Source of the DNA: Adiantum capillus-veneris
Taxonomy: Eukaryota; Streptophyta; Polypodiopsida; Polypodiales; Pteridaceae
Direction of reading: 5' to 3'
NCBI GenBank assembly: GCA_014529385.2
Contig: CM043963.1
Location: forward strand, 105,927,912 to 105,991,911
Length of the DNA: 64,000 bases
In this document: one piece after another, positions 9,838-24,135 of the stretch
How the letters are laid out: each line of letters starts with the position of its first letter
Position numbering within the stretch: position 1 is the stretch's first letter
Program-made: the position numbers and the translations under genes
The notes under the pieces: model-generated
What the model was told of the DNA's origin: nothing
Seen by the model: the letters and a program-made list of their open reading frames with translations, nothing else
Databases searched by the model: none

Positions 9838-12800
9838 CCACCACTTGTTCAAGCTAGATCTAAGCAAGTATACATAGTGATCATTTAAGCTAGTAAACTA
9901 AGGGAAGGGAGAAGTAAGGTCCACCACTTGTCCAAGCTTAGCTCTAGACAACATGGAGAGATTGGAGGTCTACTAATTGTCTAATATAGGCTAACTATAT
10001 TGAAACATAGAGAGAAGCAAAGGTCCACCACTTGTCCAATCTAGGGTCCATTGAAACATGGAGAGAAGGATGCTCCACCATTTGTCCAAAATAGGCTCCA
10101 TTGAAACATGAAGAGAAGCAAGATGCACCATGTCTTTGAGATGCTAGGCTCCATTGAAATACCTTAAACCCATGATATTTTGTATATGTGGGGTTTAAAT
10201 TCAAGGTCCACCACTTGTCCAACCTATTATCCCTAGTAGCATGAGTGGTTTGGTCTCAAGATTCACCACTTTTCCACTTATGTCATTATATTAAGAAGAT
10301 CTGGGTGTTAAGGTCCACCACTTGTCCAACCTATAAGGCTATATCTTAAATGGTATTATTTACCACCACTTGGAATGCACATGATGGGTTTTACATAGGG
10401 GTATGGTTCCAAGGTCCACCACTTGTCCAAGCTAACTCTATTGAAACATAGAGAGAATCAAAGGTCCACCACTTGTCCAAGCTAGGCTCCATTGAAACAT
10501 GGAGAGAAGGATGCTCCACCATTTGTCCAAGCCAGGTTTGATTGAAACATGAAGAGAAGCAAGCTGCACCATGTCTCCAAAATGCTAGGCTCCATTGAAA
10601 TATCTTAAACCCATGATATTTCGTACATGGGGGGTTTACATTCAAGGTCCACCACTTGTCCAACCTATTATCACTAGTAGCATGAGTGGTTTGATGTAAA
10701 GATTCACCACTTTTCTACTCTATGTCATTATATTAAGAAGATCTGGGTGTTAAGGTCCACCACTTGTCCAACCTATAAGGCTATATCTTAAAGGGTATTC
10801 TTTCTCACCACTTGGAATGACCATGATAGGTTTTACATGGGGGTTTGGTTCCAAGTTCCACCACTTGTCCAAGCTAACTCTATTGAAACATAGAGAGAAG
10901 CAAAGGTCCACCACTTGTCTAAGCTAGGGTCCATTGAAACATGGAGAGAAGGATGCTCCACCATTTGTCCAAGATAGGCTCCATTGAAACATGAAGAGAA
11001 GCAAGCTGCACCATGTCTCCAAGATGCTAAGATCCATTGAAATACCTTAAACCCATGATATTTTGTACATGGGGAGTTTACATTCAAGGTCCACCACTTG
11101 TCCAACCTATTATCTCTAGTAGCATGAGTGGTTTGGTCTCAAGATTCACCACTTTTCCACTCTATGTCATTAGGTTAAGAAGATCTGGGTGTTAAGGTCG
11201 ACCACTTGTCCAACCTATAAGGGTATATCTTAAAGGGTATTCTTTCTCACCACTTGAAATGTCCATGATATGTTTTACATGGGGGTTTGGCTCCAAGGTC
11301 CACCACTTGTCCAAGCTAACTTTATTGAAACATAAAGAGAAACAAAGGTCCACCACTTGTCCAAGCTAGGCTCCATTGAAACATGGAGAGAAGGATCCTC
11401 TACCATTTGTCGAAGCTAACTCTATTGAAACATGGGGGGTTTACATTCAAGGTCCACCACTTGTCCAACCTATTAACGCTAGTAGCATGAGTGGTTTGGT
11501 CTCAAGATTCACCACTTTTTCACTCTATGTCATTATATTAAGAATATTTGGGTGTTAAGGTCCACCACTTGTCCAACCTATAAGGCTATATCTTAAAGGT
11601 TATTCTTTCTCACCACTTGGAGTGACCAGCATAGGTTTTACATGGGGGTTTTGTTTCAAGGTCCACCACTTGTCCAAGCTAACTCTATTGAAACATAGAG
11701 AGAATCAAAGGTCCACCACTTGTCCAAGCTAGGGTCCATTGAAACATGGAGAGAAGGATGCTCCACCATTTGTCCAAGATACGCTCCATTGAAACATGAA
11801 GAGAAGCAAGCTACACCATGTCTCCAAGATGCTAGGCTCCATTGAAATACCTCAAACCCATGATATTTTGTACATGGGGGGTTTACATTCAAGGTCCACC
11901 ACTTGTCCAACCTATTATCTCTAGTAGCATGAGTGGTTTGGTCTCAAGATTCACCATTTTTCCACTCTATGTCATTCTATTAAGAATATCTGGGTGCTAA
12001 GGTCCACCACTTGTCCAACCTATAAGGCTATATCTTAAACTTTATTCTTTCTCACCACTTGGAGTTACCAAGATAGGTTTTACATGGGAGTTTGGTTCCA
12101 AGGCCCACCACTTGTCCAAGCTAACTCTATTGAAACATAGAGAGAAGCAAAGGTCCACCACTTGTCCAAGCTAGGCTCCATTGAAACATGGAGACAAGGA
12201 TGATCCACCATTTGTCCAAGATAGGCTCCATTGAAACATGAAGGGAAGCAAATTGCACCATGTCTCCAAGATTCTAGGATCCATTGAAATACCTTAAACC
12301 CACGATATTGTTTACATGTGGGGTTTAACGTCAAGGTCAGTCACTTTTCCAAGCTATTATCCCTAGTAGCATGAGTGGTTTGGTCTCAAGATTTACCACT
12401 TTTCCACTCTATGTCGTTATATTATGAAGATCTAGGTTTTAAGGTCGACCACTTGTCCAACCTATAAGGCTAGATCTTAAAGGGTATTATTTCTCACCAC
12501 TTGTCCAAGCTAACTCTATGGAAACATAGAGAGAAGCAAAGCTCCACCACTTGTGCAAGCTAGGCTCCACTGAGACATTTAGAGAATGATGATCCCCCAT
12601 TGGTGGAAGATAGGCTTCATTGAAACATGAAAATAAGCAAGTTCCACCATGTCTCCAAGATTCTAGGATCCATTGAAATACCTTAAACCCACGATATTGT
12701 TTACATGTGGGGTTTAACGTCAAGGTCAGTCACTTTTCCAAGCTATTATCCCTAGTAGCATGAGTGGTTTGGTCTCAAGATTCACCACTTTTCCACTCTA

Positions 12801-15800
12801 TGTCATTATATAAAGAAGATCTAGGTGTTAAGGTCGACCACTTGTCCAACCTATAAGCGTATATCTTAAAGGGTATTCTTTCTCACCACTTGAAATGTCC
12901 ATGATATGTTTTACATAGGGGTTTGGTTCCAAGGTCCACCACTTATCCAAGCTAACTATATTCTTCTCATAGAGAGAAGCAAAAGGTCCACCACTTGTCC
13001 AAGCTAGGCTCCATTGAAACATGGAGAGAAGGATGCTCCACCATTTGTCGAAGCTAACTCTATTGAAACATGGAAGGTTTACATTCAAGGTCCACCAGTT
13101 GTCCAACCTATTAACGCTAGTAGCATGAGGGGTTTGGTCTCAAGATTCACCACTTTTTCACTCTGTGTCATTATATTAAGAATATTTGGGTATTAAGGTC
13201 CACCACTTGTCCAACCTATAAGACTATATCTTAATGGTTATTCGTTCTGACCACTTGGAGTGACCATGAAAGGTTTTACATGGGGGTTTGGTTCCAAGGT
13301 CCACCACTTGTCCAAGCTAACTCTATTGAAACATAGAGAGAAGCAAAGGTCCACCACTTGTCTAAGCTAGGGTCTATTGAAACATGGAGAGAAGGATGCT
13401 CCACCATTTGTCCAAGATAGACTCCATTGAAACATGAAGAGAAGCAAGCTGCACCATATCTCCAAGATGCTAGCCTCCATCGAAATACCTTAAACCCACG
13501 ATATTTTGTACATGGGGAGTTTACATTCAAGATCTACAATTTGTCCAACCTATTATCGCTAGTAGCATGAGTGGTTTGCTCTCAAGATTCACCACTTTTC
13601 CACTCTCTATCATTATATTAAGAATATTTGGGTGTTAAGGTCCACCACTTGTCCAACCAATAAGACTATATCTTAATGGTTATTCTTTCTCACCCCTTGA
13701 AAGACTATATCTTAATGGTTGTCCCTAGCTATTATTGCTAGTAGCCTGAGTGGTTTGGTCTCAAGATTCACCACTTTTATTAAGAATATGTGGGTGTTAA
13801 GGTCCACCACTTGTCCAACCTATCAGGCTACATCTTAAAGGTTATTCTTTCTTACTACTTGGAGTGACCATGATAGTTTTTACATGGGGGTTTGGTTCCA
13901 AGGTCCACCACTTGTCCAAACTAACTCTATTGAAACATAGAGAGAAGCAAAGGTCCACCGCTTGTCTAAGCTAGGGTCCATTGAAACATGGAGAGAAGGA
14001 TGCTCCACCATTTGTCCAAGGTAGTCTCCATTGAAACATGAGGAGAATCAAGGTGCACCATGTCTCGAAGATGCTAGGCTCCATCGAAAAACATTAAACC
14101 CACGATATGTCGTAGATGAGGGGTTTACATTCAAGGTCCAACACTTGTCCAAGCTATTATTGGTAGTAGCCTGAGTGGTTTGGTCTCAAGATTCACCACT
14201 TTTCGACTCTATGTCATTATATGAAGAATATGTGGGTGTTAAGGTCCACCACTTGTCCAACCTATAAGGCTACATCTTAAAGGTTATTCTTTATTACCAC
14301 TTGGAGTGACCATGATAGTTTTTACATGGGGGTTTGGTTCCAAGGTCCACCACTTGTCCAAGCTAACTCTATTGAAACATAGAGAGAAACAAAGGTCCAC
14401 CACTTGTCCAAGCTAGGGTCCATTTAAACATGGAGAGAAGCATGCTCCACCATTTGTCCAAGATAGGCTTCATTGAAACATGACGAGAAGCAAGCTGCAC
14501 CATGTCTCCAAGATGCTAGGCTCCATCGAAATACATTAAACCCACCATATTTCGTAGATGAGGGGTTTACATTCAAGGTCCACCACTTGTCCAAGCTATT
14601 ATTGCTAGTAGCCTAAGTGGTTTGGTCTCAAGATTCACCACTTTTATTAAGAATATGTGGGTGTTAAGGTCCACCACTTGTCCAACCTATCAGGCTACAT
14701 CTTAAAGGTTATTCTTTCTTACTACTTGGAGTGACCATGATAGTTTTTACATGGGGGTTTGGTTCCAAGGTCCACCACTTGTCCAAGCTAACTCTATTGA
14801 AACATAGAGAGAAGCAAAGGTCCACCCCTTGTCTAAGCTAGGGTCCATTGAAACATGGAGAGAAGGATGCTCCACCATTTGTCCAAGGTAGGCTCCATTG
14901 AAACATGAGGAGAAGCAAGGTGCACCATGTCTCCAAGATGCTAGGCTCCATTGAAAAACATTAAACCCACGATATGTCGTAGATGAGGGGTTTACATTCA
15001 AGGTCCAACACTTGTCCAAGCTATTATTGGTAGTAGCCTGAGTGGTTTGGTCTCAAGATTCACCACTTTTCCACTCTATGTCATTATATTAAGAATATGC
15101 GCGTGTTAAGGTCCACCACTTGTCCAACCTATAAGGCTACATCTTAAAGGTTATTCTTTATTACCACTTGGAGTGACCATGATAGGTTTTACATGGGGGT
15201 TTGGTTCCAAGGTCCACCACTTGTCCAAGCTAACTCTATTGAAACATAGAGAGAAACAAAGGTCCACCACTTGTCCAAGCTAGGGTCCATTGAAACATGG
15301 AGAGAAGGATGCTCCACCATTTGTCCAAGATATGCTTCATTGAAACATGACGAGAAGCAAGCTGCACCATGTCTCCAAGATGCTAGGCTCCATCGAAATA
15401 CATTAAACCCATGATATTTCGTAGATGAGGGGTTTACATTCAAGGTCCACCACTTGTCCAAGCTATTATTGCTAGTAGCCTGAGTGGTTTGGTCTCAAGA
15501 TTCACCACTTTTATTAAGAATATGTGGGTGTTAAGGTCCACCACTTGTGCAACCTATCAGGCTACATCTTAAAGGTTATTCTTTCTTACTACTTGGAGTG
15601 ACCATGATAGTTTTTACATGGGGGTTTTGTTCCAAGGTCCACCACTTGTCCAAGCTAACTCTATTGAAACATAGAGAGAAGCAAAGGTCCACCCTTTGTC
15701 TAAGCTAGGGTCCATTGAAATATGGAGAGAAGGATGCTCCACCATTTGTCCAAGGTAGGCTCCATTGAAACATAAGGAGAAGCAAGGTGCACCATGTCTC

Positions 15801-18800
15801 CAAGATGCTAGGCTCCATCGAAAAACATTAAACCCACGATATGTCGTAGATGAGGGGTTTACATTCAAGGTCCAACACTTGTCCAAGCTATTATTGGTAG
15901 TAGCCTGAGTGGTTTGGTCTCAAGATTCACCACTTTTCCACTCTATGTCATTATATTAAGAATATGCGCATGTTAAGGTCCACCACTTGTCCAACCTATA
16001 AGGCTACATCTTAAAGGTTATTCTTTATTACCACTTGGAGTGACCATGATAGGTTTTACATGGGGGTTTGGTTCCAAGGTCCACCACTTGTCCAAGCTAA
16101 CTCTATTGAAACATAGAGAGAAACAAAGGTCCACCACTTGTCCAAGCTAGGGTCCATTGAAACATGGAGAGAAGGATGCTCCACCATTTGTCCAAGATAG
16201 GCTCCATTGAAACATGACGAGAAGCAAGCTGCACCATGTCTCCAAGATGCTAGGCTCCATCGAAATACATTAAACCCACGATATTTCGTAGATTAGGGGT
16301 TTACATTCAAGGTCCACCACTAGTCCAAGCTATTATTGCTAGTAGCCTGAGTGGTTTGGTCTCAAGATTCACCACTTTTATTAAGAATATGTGGGTGTTA
16401 AGGTCCACCACTTGTCCAACCTATAAGGCTCCATCTTAAAGGTTATTCTTTCTTACTACTTTGAGTGACCATCATAGGTTTTACATGGGGGTTTGGTTCC
16501 AAGGTCCACCACTTGTCCAAGCTAACTCTATTGAAACATAGAGAGAAGCAAAGGTCCACCCCTTGTCTAAGCTAGGGTCCATTGAAACATGGAGAGAAGG
16601 ATGCTCCACCATTTGTCCAAGGTAGGCTCCATTGAAACATGAGGAGAAGCAAGGTGCACCATGTCTCCAAGATGCTAAGCTCCATCGAAAAACATTAAAC
16701 CCACGATATGTCGTAGATGAGGGGTTTACATTCAAGGTCCAACACTTGTCCAAGCTATTAGTGCTAGTAGCATGAGTGGTTTTTTCTCAAGATTCACCAC
16801 TTTTTCACTCTATGTCATTATATTAAGAATATTAGGGTGTTAAGGTCCACCACTTGTCCAACCTATAAGGCTATATATTAAAGGTCATTCTTTCTCACCA
16901 CTTGGAGTGACCATGATAGGTTTTACATGGGGGTTTGGTTCCAAGGTCCACCACTTGTCCAAGCTAACTCTATTGAATCATAGAGAGAAGCAAAGGTCCA
17001 CCACTTGTCTAAGCTAGGCTCCATTGAAACATGGAGAGAAGGATGCTCCACCATTTGTCGAAGCTAACTCTATTGAAACATGGGGGGTTTACGTTCAAGG
17101 TCCACCACTTGTCCAAGCTATTTGTGCTAGTAGCATGAGTGGTTTATTCTCAAGATTCACCACTTTTTCACTCTATGTCATTATATTAAGAATATTAGGG
17201 TGTTAAGGTCCACCACTTGTCCAACCTATAAAGCTATATCTTAAAGGTTATTCTTTCTCACCACTTGGAGTGACCATGATAGGTTTTACATGGGGGTTTG
17301 ATTCCAAGGTCCACCACTTGTCCAAGCTAACTCTATTGAATAATAGAGAGAAGCAAAGGTCCACCACTTGTCCAAGCTAGGGTCCATTGAAACATGGAGA
17401 GAAGGATGCTCCAACATTTGTCCAATATAGGCTTCATTGAAACATGAAGAGAAGCAAGATGCACGATGTCTCCAAGATGGTAGGCTCCATCGAAATACCT
17501 TAAACCCACGATATTTCGTCGATGGGGGGTGTACTTTCAAGGTCCACCACTTGTCCAAGCTATTATCGCTAGTAGCATGGTTTGGTCTCAAGATTCACCA
17601 CTTTTATTAAGAATATGTGGGTGTTAAGGTCCACCACTTGTCCAACCTATAAGGCTACATCTTAAAGGTTATTCTTTCTTACTACTTGGAGTGACCATGA
17701 TACGTTTTACATGGGGGTTTGGTTCCAAGGTCCACCACTTGTCCAAGCTAACCCTATTGAAACCTAGAGAGAAGCAAAGGTCCACCCCTTGTCTAAGCTA
17801 GGGTCCATTGAAACATGGAGAGAAGGATGCTCCACCATCGGTCCAAGGTAGGCTCAATTGAAACATGAGGAGAAGCAAGGTGCACCATGTCTCCAAGATG
17901 CTAGGCTCCATCTAAAAACATTAAACCCACGATATGTCGTAGATGAGGGGTTTACATTCAAGGTCCAACACTTGTCCAAGCTATTAGTGCTAGTAGCATG
18001 AGTGGTTTTGTCTCAAGATTCACCACTTTTTCACTCTATGTCATTATATTAAGAATATTAGGGTGTTAAGGTCCACCACTTGTCCAACCTATAAGGCTAT
18101 ATCTTAAAGGTCATTCTTTCTCACCACTTGGAGTGACCATGATAGGTTTTACATGGGGGTTTGTTTCCAAGGTCCACCACTTGTCCAAGCTAACTCTATT
18201 GAAACATAGAGAGAAACAAAGGTCCACCACTTGTCCAAGCTAGGGTCCATTGAAACATGGAGAGAAGGATGCTCCACCATTTGTCCAAGATAGGCTCCAT
18301 TGAAACATGACGAGAAGCAAGCTGCACCATGTCTCCAAGATGCTAGGCTCCATCGAAATACATTAAACCCACGATATTTTGTAGATGAGGGGTTTACATT
18401 CAAGGTGCACCACTTGTCCAAGCTATTATTGGTTATAGCCTGAGTGGTTTGGTCTCAAGATTCACCACTTTTATTAAGAATATGTGGGTGTTAAGGTCCA
18501 CCACTTGTCCAACCTATAAGGCTCCATCTTAAAGGTTATTCTTTCTTTCTACTTGGAGTGATTATGATAGGTTTTACATGGGGGTTTGGTTCCAAGGTCC
18601 ACCACTTGTCCAAGCTAACTCGAATGAAAGATAGAGAGAAGCAAAGGCCGACCTCTTGTCTAAGCTAGGGTCCATTGAAACATGGAGAGAAGGATGCTCC
18701 ACCATTTGTCCAAGGTAGGATCCATTGAAACATGAGGAGAAGCAAGGTGCACCATGTCTCCAAGATGCTAGGCTCCATTGAAAAACATTAAACCCACGAT

Positions 18801-19880
18801 ATGTCGTAGATGAGGGGTTTACATTCAAGGTCCAACACTTGTCCAAGCTATTATCACTAGTAGCATGAGTGGTTTTGTCTCAAGATTCACCATTTTTCCA
18901 CTCTATGTTATTATATTAAGAATATGCGTGTGTTAAGGTCCACCACTTGTCCAACCTATAAGGCTACATCTTAAAGGTTATTCTTTATTACCACTTGGAG
19001 TGACCATGATAGGTTTTACATGGGGCTTTGGTTCCAAGATCCACCACTTGTCCAAGCTAACTCTATTGAATCATAGAGAGAAGCAAAGGTCCACCACTTG
19101 TCTAAGCTAGGCTCCATTGAAACATGGAGAGAAGGATGCTCCACCATTTGTCGAAGCTAACTCTATTGAAACATGGGGGGTTTACGTTCAAGGTCCACCA
19201 CTTGTCCAAGCTATTTGTGCTAGTAGCATGAGTGGTTTATTCTCAAGATTCACCACTTTTTCACTCTATGTCATTATATTAAGAATATTAGGGTGTTAAG
19301 GTCCACCACTTGTCCAACCTATAAAGCTATATCTTAAAGGTTATTCTTTCTCACCACTTGGAGTGACCATGATAGGTTTTACATGGGGGTTTGATTCCAA
19401 GGTCCACCACTTGTCCAAGCTAACTCTATTGAATAATAGAGAGAAGCAAAGGTCCACCACTTGTCCAAGCTAGGGTCCATTGAAACATGGAGAGAAGGAT
19501 GCTCCACCATTTTTCCAAGATAGGCTCCATTGAAACATGAAGAGAAGCAAGATGCACGATGTCTCCAAGATGCTAGGCTCCATCAAAATACCTTAAACCC
19601 ACGATATTTCGTAGATGGGGGGTTTACTTTCAAGGTCCACCACTTTTCCAAGCTATTATCGCTAGTAGCATGGTTTGGTCTCAAGATTCACCACTTTTCC
19701 ACTCTATGTCATTATATGAAGAATATCTGGGTGTTAAGGTCCACCACTTGTCCAACCTATAAGGCTATATCTTAAATGATATTGTTTTTGACCACTTGGA
19801 ATGTGCATGATATGTTTTACATGGGGTTTTGTTCCAAGGTCCACCACTTGTCCAAGCTAGATCTATTACATATATATTAT
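9838..19880 (-). repeat. Large higher-order minisatellite array (~10 kb)
   Basis: About two dozen copies of a ~435-bp higher-order unit. Each unit has several cores reading aaggtccaccacttgtcc followed by aagcta or aacctat, alternating with 'gggtccattgaaacatggagagaag', a 'taaacccacgatatttcgtaga' block and a 'tcaagattcaccacttttcc' block. Longer periods are visible. Matching blocks at 14747, 15614 and 16481 are spaced exactly 867 bp (a dimer of two unit types), and 16481/18574 and 17024/19117 are both spaced 2093 bp, with the 17.0 and 19.1 kb copies almost identical. Repeated 84-101 codon open frames on the minus strand follow from the unit length and are not called as genes. The array lies between the divergent ParB-like and DUF7869 genes. 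Confidence 0.95.
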
Positions 19881-20870
19881 ACATACAATATTCAACTAGA
19901 TTCCCTACCTATCATGTCCAGTAGCATGGATGCTCTAGCTTGAAGGTCCATTACTTGTCCAACCTATACTCTCTTATGTAAGGGAGATCTCGCTATAAAT
20001 TCAAAACCTTCCCGCCTAAATTTAAAATATCCCTCCCAAATCTTAAATATCCCGCCTAAGTTTTAAAATATCCCGCCCAAATTTTAAAATTCAAACTTTT
20101 TTATAAAAATTTAAATTTTACTACTTAAATTTAAAATATTCCACGCGAAATTGATTTTAAATTCAAGTTTACCACAAAAAGATATCATTATACCACCTAA
20201 ATTCAAATATGCAAACCTCAAATCATTATATTGTACATAAATTCAAACAAATTCAAATTAACAAGCCTAAACTGATATTAGTTTGCATAGATATGAATTT
20301 ATCACACCTAAATTATGTCACCATGTTAGAGAGAGTGGTTAGAGAATTTGAACAAGGTCCACCACTTGTCCAACCTAGATACCAAGAAGGATTGAGTGTA
20401 CAAGGTATTGTTTGGAGGTCCTTATAGTCCACTGGTCTCAAGGTCCACCACTTGTGGTAAGGGTCACCAAAAAGTGTATATATTCATCCAAAGAAATACA
20501 CGTATTTTTGGTCTACATGTCCTAGTTTAAACCATTTATGTCCATTAGGTGTATCACTAAACAACACTACTATTTTTGAGAAACAGAAGTTACAATCATA
20601 TCTACAAATGGATTAGAGGAAAATCAGCTCAGCATACATCCAGAACTCGCTACAAGAATCGACTTTAACAGATCACGCAAGTAAGTCTTCCATTCAATTT
20701 TACTAGTATTACAATGTGTTAGTTATTTGTGATATTTATGTATGTATATATACTATGTGTGCATATCGTAATTAAGTGTAATTGTGTATCTGCATTATGT
20801 ATGAGTATTACAATGAAATAACACAAATATACATACATGCACATAGATAACACAGACGCACACATACATG
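19881..20870. other. AT-rich spacer with a short CCCGCC tandem repeat
   Basis: At 20009-20100 a unit of about 28 bp (cccgcctaaattttaaaatat) is repeated about four times. Two last minisatellite cores occur at about 20353 and 20443 (caaggtccaccacttgt). No credible gene; the small frame at 20209-20427 is AT-rich and unsupported. Confidence 0.6.
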
Positions 20871-20875
20871 AGCAT

Positions 20876-20906
20876 GTATTTTCAAGAGAGAGATAGCAAG
20901 ATACAG

Positions 20907-20937
<31 letters not shown>

Positions 20938-21345
20938 TAAATACCTGTTTTTTAGAGAGAGGAGAGAGAAAGATAATAAATTTCACTGTGTTTATGTATG
21001 TGGAAGAGAGGAAGACGATGTATGGAAATATGTGCACGTATTTTCAAGAGAGAGACAACAAGATAACAGATTTCATTGTGGTTATGTATGTGGAAGTGAG
21101 GAAGACGATGTGTGGGAATATGTGCATGTATTTTCAAGAGAGAGACAGCAAGATAACAGATTTCACTGTGGTTATGTATGTGGAAGAGAGGAAGACGATG
21201 TGTGGGAATATGTGTATGTGTGCGGGGATACTTTTAAACTATGTATCTCTGTATTTTGACGAGAGAGTGTGTGTGCAAGAAGAGTTACAGAGAACCATCT
21301 TCTCTATATGGAGAAAGACAGAGAGTGAGAGAGAGAGAGAGAAAT
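20876..21345 (+). repeat. 90-bp tandem repeat, purine-rich
   Basis: A unit containing ttatgtatgtggaagagagg starts at about 20991, 21081 and 21171, exactly 90 bp apart, with partial copies on both sides and flanking GA runs. Because 90 is a multiple of 3, the unit stays open in one frame (20988-21368, with a 30-residue repeat). Without a promoter, splice sites or known domain I treat it as a satellite-like repeat. Confidence 0.8.
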
Positions 21346-22135
21346 ACCTGTTTTTTCTCTATTCGTGAGGTGTGCAATGTCTCCTGAGAAGACTGCCCGA
21401 TCCTGCCCTTCTGGAAAGCGTTGTGTACGCTGCTGTTTCTTTATCTTGTGCGCGAACTTTCAATCCTGTGCACTCCACCTGTGTGTTGTGTACGATGCCG
21501 AGCTTGCTCCTCTACGCGCGCGTATACTCCAACTGTGTGCGATCCGTGTGCGCTTTCTATGTGTTTGCTGCTCGCCTGCTTTCTCTGTGTGCGTTGCTCG
21601 TGCAGTCTCTGTGTGCCTAATCTTGATAGGGTTTATTAGAATGCCACATATGCTACAAGTCCATGTTTTATCATAGGATTAAAAAAAACAAAAGCAATAT
21701 AAAAAATTAACCAATTCACACGGCCAAAATTAAAGAAATCATGGTTGAAAATATGAAAAACATGCGTAACTCTATACTAGGAATTCACTTAAAAAAAAAA
21801 AAATCTTTGGGCGCTGCCCCTCGACCCGCCCCTTGACCCCGCCCGGGGCGCTGCCCCGGACCCCGCCCAGAACAATATCCCAAAATCAACCTCCCAAGCC
21901 CCGCCATCGAGAGCGCTATATTCCACATCCCCATCAAGAGCGCTACCCCCAAACCTCACGTGGAAGCGCTGCCTTGTCACCCCATTGTGGCATTGCCCTA
22001 AGACCCCGCATCTGGAGTGCTAAATGGGAACATTCTTCATTAGTGAAATTTTGAACATAAATTATATTAGCATATACTTAAATATAATAAAAATATTAAC
22101 ATATTAGCTATACTACTAATTTACTATAGCAGTTC
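21346..22135. repeat. Low-complexity GT/GC-rich DNA and a GC-rich repeat
   Basis: 21365-21680 is rich in 'gtgtgcg' and gives short overlapping frames in all plus frames, as low-complexity DNA does. 21805-22025 has a diverged GC-rich repeat (gcgctgccccggaccccgccc and similar), strikingly unlike the AT-rich surroundings. It could be a small nonautonomous repeat. No gene recognised. Confidence 0.5.
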
Positions 22136-22149
22136 TAGATTATGTCCCA

Positions 22150-24135
22150 TACTATATTTAAGGTGCCAAAGGTTTGGCCTTATGGTCCTAGATTTAGCCA
22201 AGTGGTCAACACATATAGGACCAAGTGCACACTGTGCCACAAAACTTGGCCACCACTTCACTTGCCAAAGTTTAGGCCACATGGTCAATCCTAAGTTTCC
22301 AATGTTCTTATTATGTCACCTTTTGCCTCGTGGAAAACCTAGGCTTGTTTTCACATACTCAGGCACTTCAAGCCACAATAAATTGTCATTACTCTTCGGC
22401 AACCCTTTTGTTCAAGTCTTTGAAAAAACATTGTTTAAGGCCACCCTAAACCATTTTCATTTAGGGGTGTCTAAAACTAGCTTTTTGGCAATTCGAGAAG
22501 AAAATGGTCAAAGTTTTATACTTAGTTTTAACCACTTGACCAATTCAAATATTGGAAAGCAAGGTCTTGTAATACTTTTCTTTGGACATCACACATTAAA
22601 ACTAGGTCCCTCACTTGTCCAAGCTATGCTCTAATACAATAAAGGGCTTTTGGTTTCAAGATGCACCACTTTCCCAACCTTGATTCCATTAAAGAAGCTA
22701 GCTCTACTTAGACATTTAATAGCAAGGTCCTGCAGCAGTTCAGATTGAACATTTTCCATGGCAGCTAGGTCCACCACTTATCTAAGCTATGCTCTAATAG
22801 AGTAAGGGGGTTTTGGTTTCAAGATCCACCACTTGTCCAAACTTGATTTGGGAAGCAAGGTCCTATAATAGTTTGCTTTGGACATTCACCATTACAACTA
22901 AGTCCACCACTTCTCCAAGCTATGTTCTAATACACTAAGGAGGTTTTGGTTTCAAGGAGAACCTTTTGTACGACTTTGTTTTTGGAAGTAATTTCTTTAC
23001 ATAGTTCACCTTGGACCTTGGACATTGGATACTACAACTAAGCCCACCACTTGTCCAAGATATCCTCTATATATAGACAAAGGGTTTGGGTTTCAAGATT
23101 CACCACTTTTCCAACCTTTCTTCCATTAAAGAAAGGAGGGGCATTATAACTAAGTCCACCACTTGTCCAAGCTATGCTCTGATATAGAAAGGGGATTTTG
23201 GTTTCAAGGTCCACCACGTGTTCAACCTTGCAAGACTCAAGGGATACTTGGACATTGGAAAGCATAGTCCTATAGTAGTTGATAGGTGGCAGTGGGTATT
23301 ACAACTAGGTCCAACCTATGCTCTCATATAGCAAAGAGGCTTTGCTTTCAAGGTCCACCACTTGTCCAACCTTGCTTCCATTAAAGAAATGAGGGGCTAC
23401 GTAAACATTGGCAAGCAAGGTAGCAAGGTCCTAAGGTGTTTCACCTTGGATATTGGGCATTATAACTAGGTCCACCACTTGTCCAAGCTATGCTCTGATA
23501 AAGAAAGGGGATTTTCGTTTCAAGGTCCACCATGTGTTCAACCTTTCTAATATAGAAAGGGGATTTTCGTTTCAAGGTCCACCACGTGTTCAACCTTGAA
23601 AGACTCAAGGGATACTTGGACATTGGAAAGCATAGTCCTATAGTAGTTGATAGGTGGTAGTGGGTATTAAAACTAGGTCCAACCTATGCTCTAATATAGC
23701 AAAGAGGCTTTGGTTTCAAGGTCCACCACTTGTCCAACCTTACTTCCATTAAAGAAATGAGGGGCTACGTAAACATTGGCAAGCAAGGTAGCAAAGTCCT
23801 AAGGTATTTCACCTTGGATATTGGGCATTATAACTAGGTCCACCACTTGTCCAAGCTATGCTCTGATATAGAAAGGGGATTTTTGTTTCAAGGTCCACCA
23901 CGTGTTCAACCTTGAAAGACTCAAGGGATACTTGGACATTGGAAAGCATAGTCCTATAGTAGTTGATAGGTGGCAGTGTGTATTACAACTAGGTCCACCA
24001 CTTGTCCAACCTATGCTCTCATATAGCAAAGAGGATTTGATTTCAAGGTCCACCACTTGTCCAACCTTGCTTCCATTAATATAGCAAGGAGGATTTGGTC
24101 TCAAGGTTCACCACTTGTCCAACCTATGCAAACCT
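22150..24135 (-). repeat. Second minisatellite array, variant type
   Basis: The same core (aggtccaccacttgtccaa) is embedded in different spacers: 'gctatgctctgatatagaaaggggattttggtttc' and 'gactcaagggatacttggacattggaaagcat'. A block of about 380 bp recurs at about 23150, 23450 and 23830, with a shorter internal duplication at about 23505-23590. In several copies the core reads ccaccacgtgttcaacc, creating a CACGTG palindrome. The array stops 85 bp before the start codon of the DUF7869 gene. Confidence 0.9.

Noticed and set aside
9995-18846. A family of 84-101 codon minus-strand frames starting MDKWWTLNV
   Set aside because: They recur once per ~435-bp repeat unit and end where units change. 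Conservation is explained by array homogenisation at the DNA level.
20988-21368. 30-residue repeat protein
   Set aside because: The 90-bp unit keeps the frame open because 90 is divisible by three. No start context, splice sites or domain.
22182-22634. 150-codon plus-strand frame
   Set aside because: Lies in diverged minisatellite DNA, with no recognisable motif and no matching splice sites.
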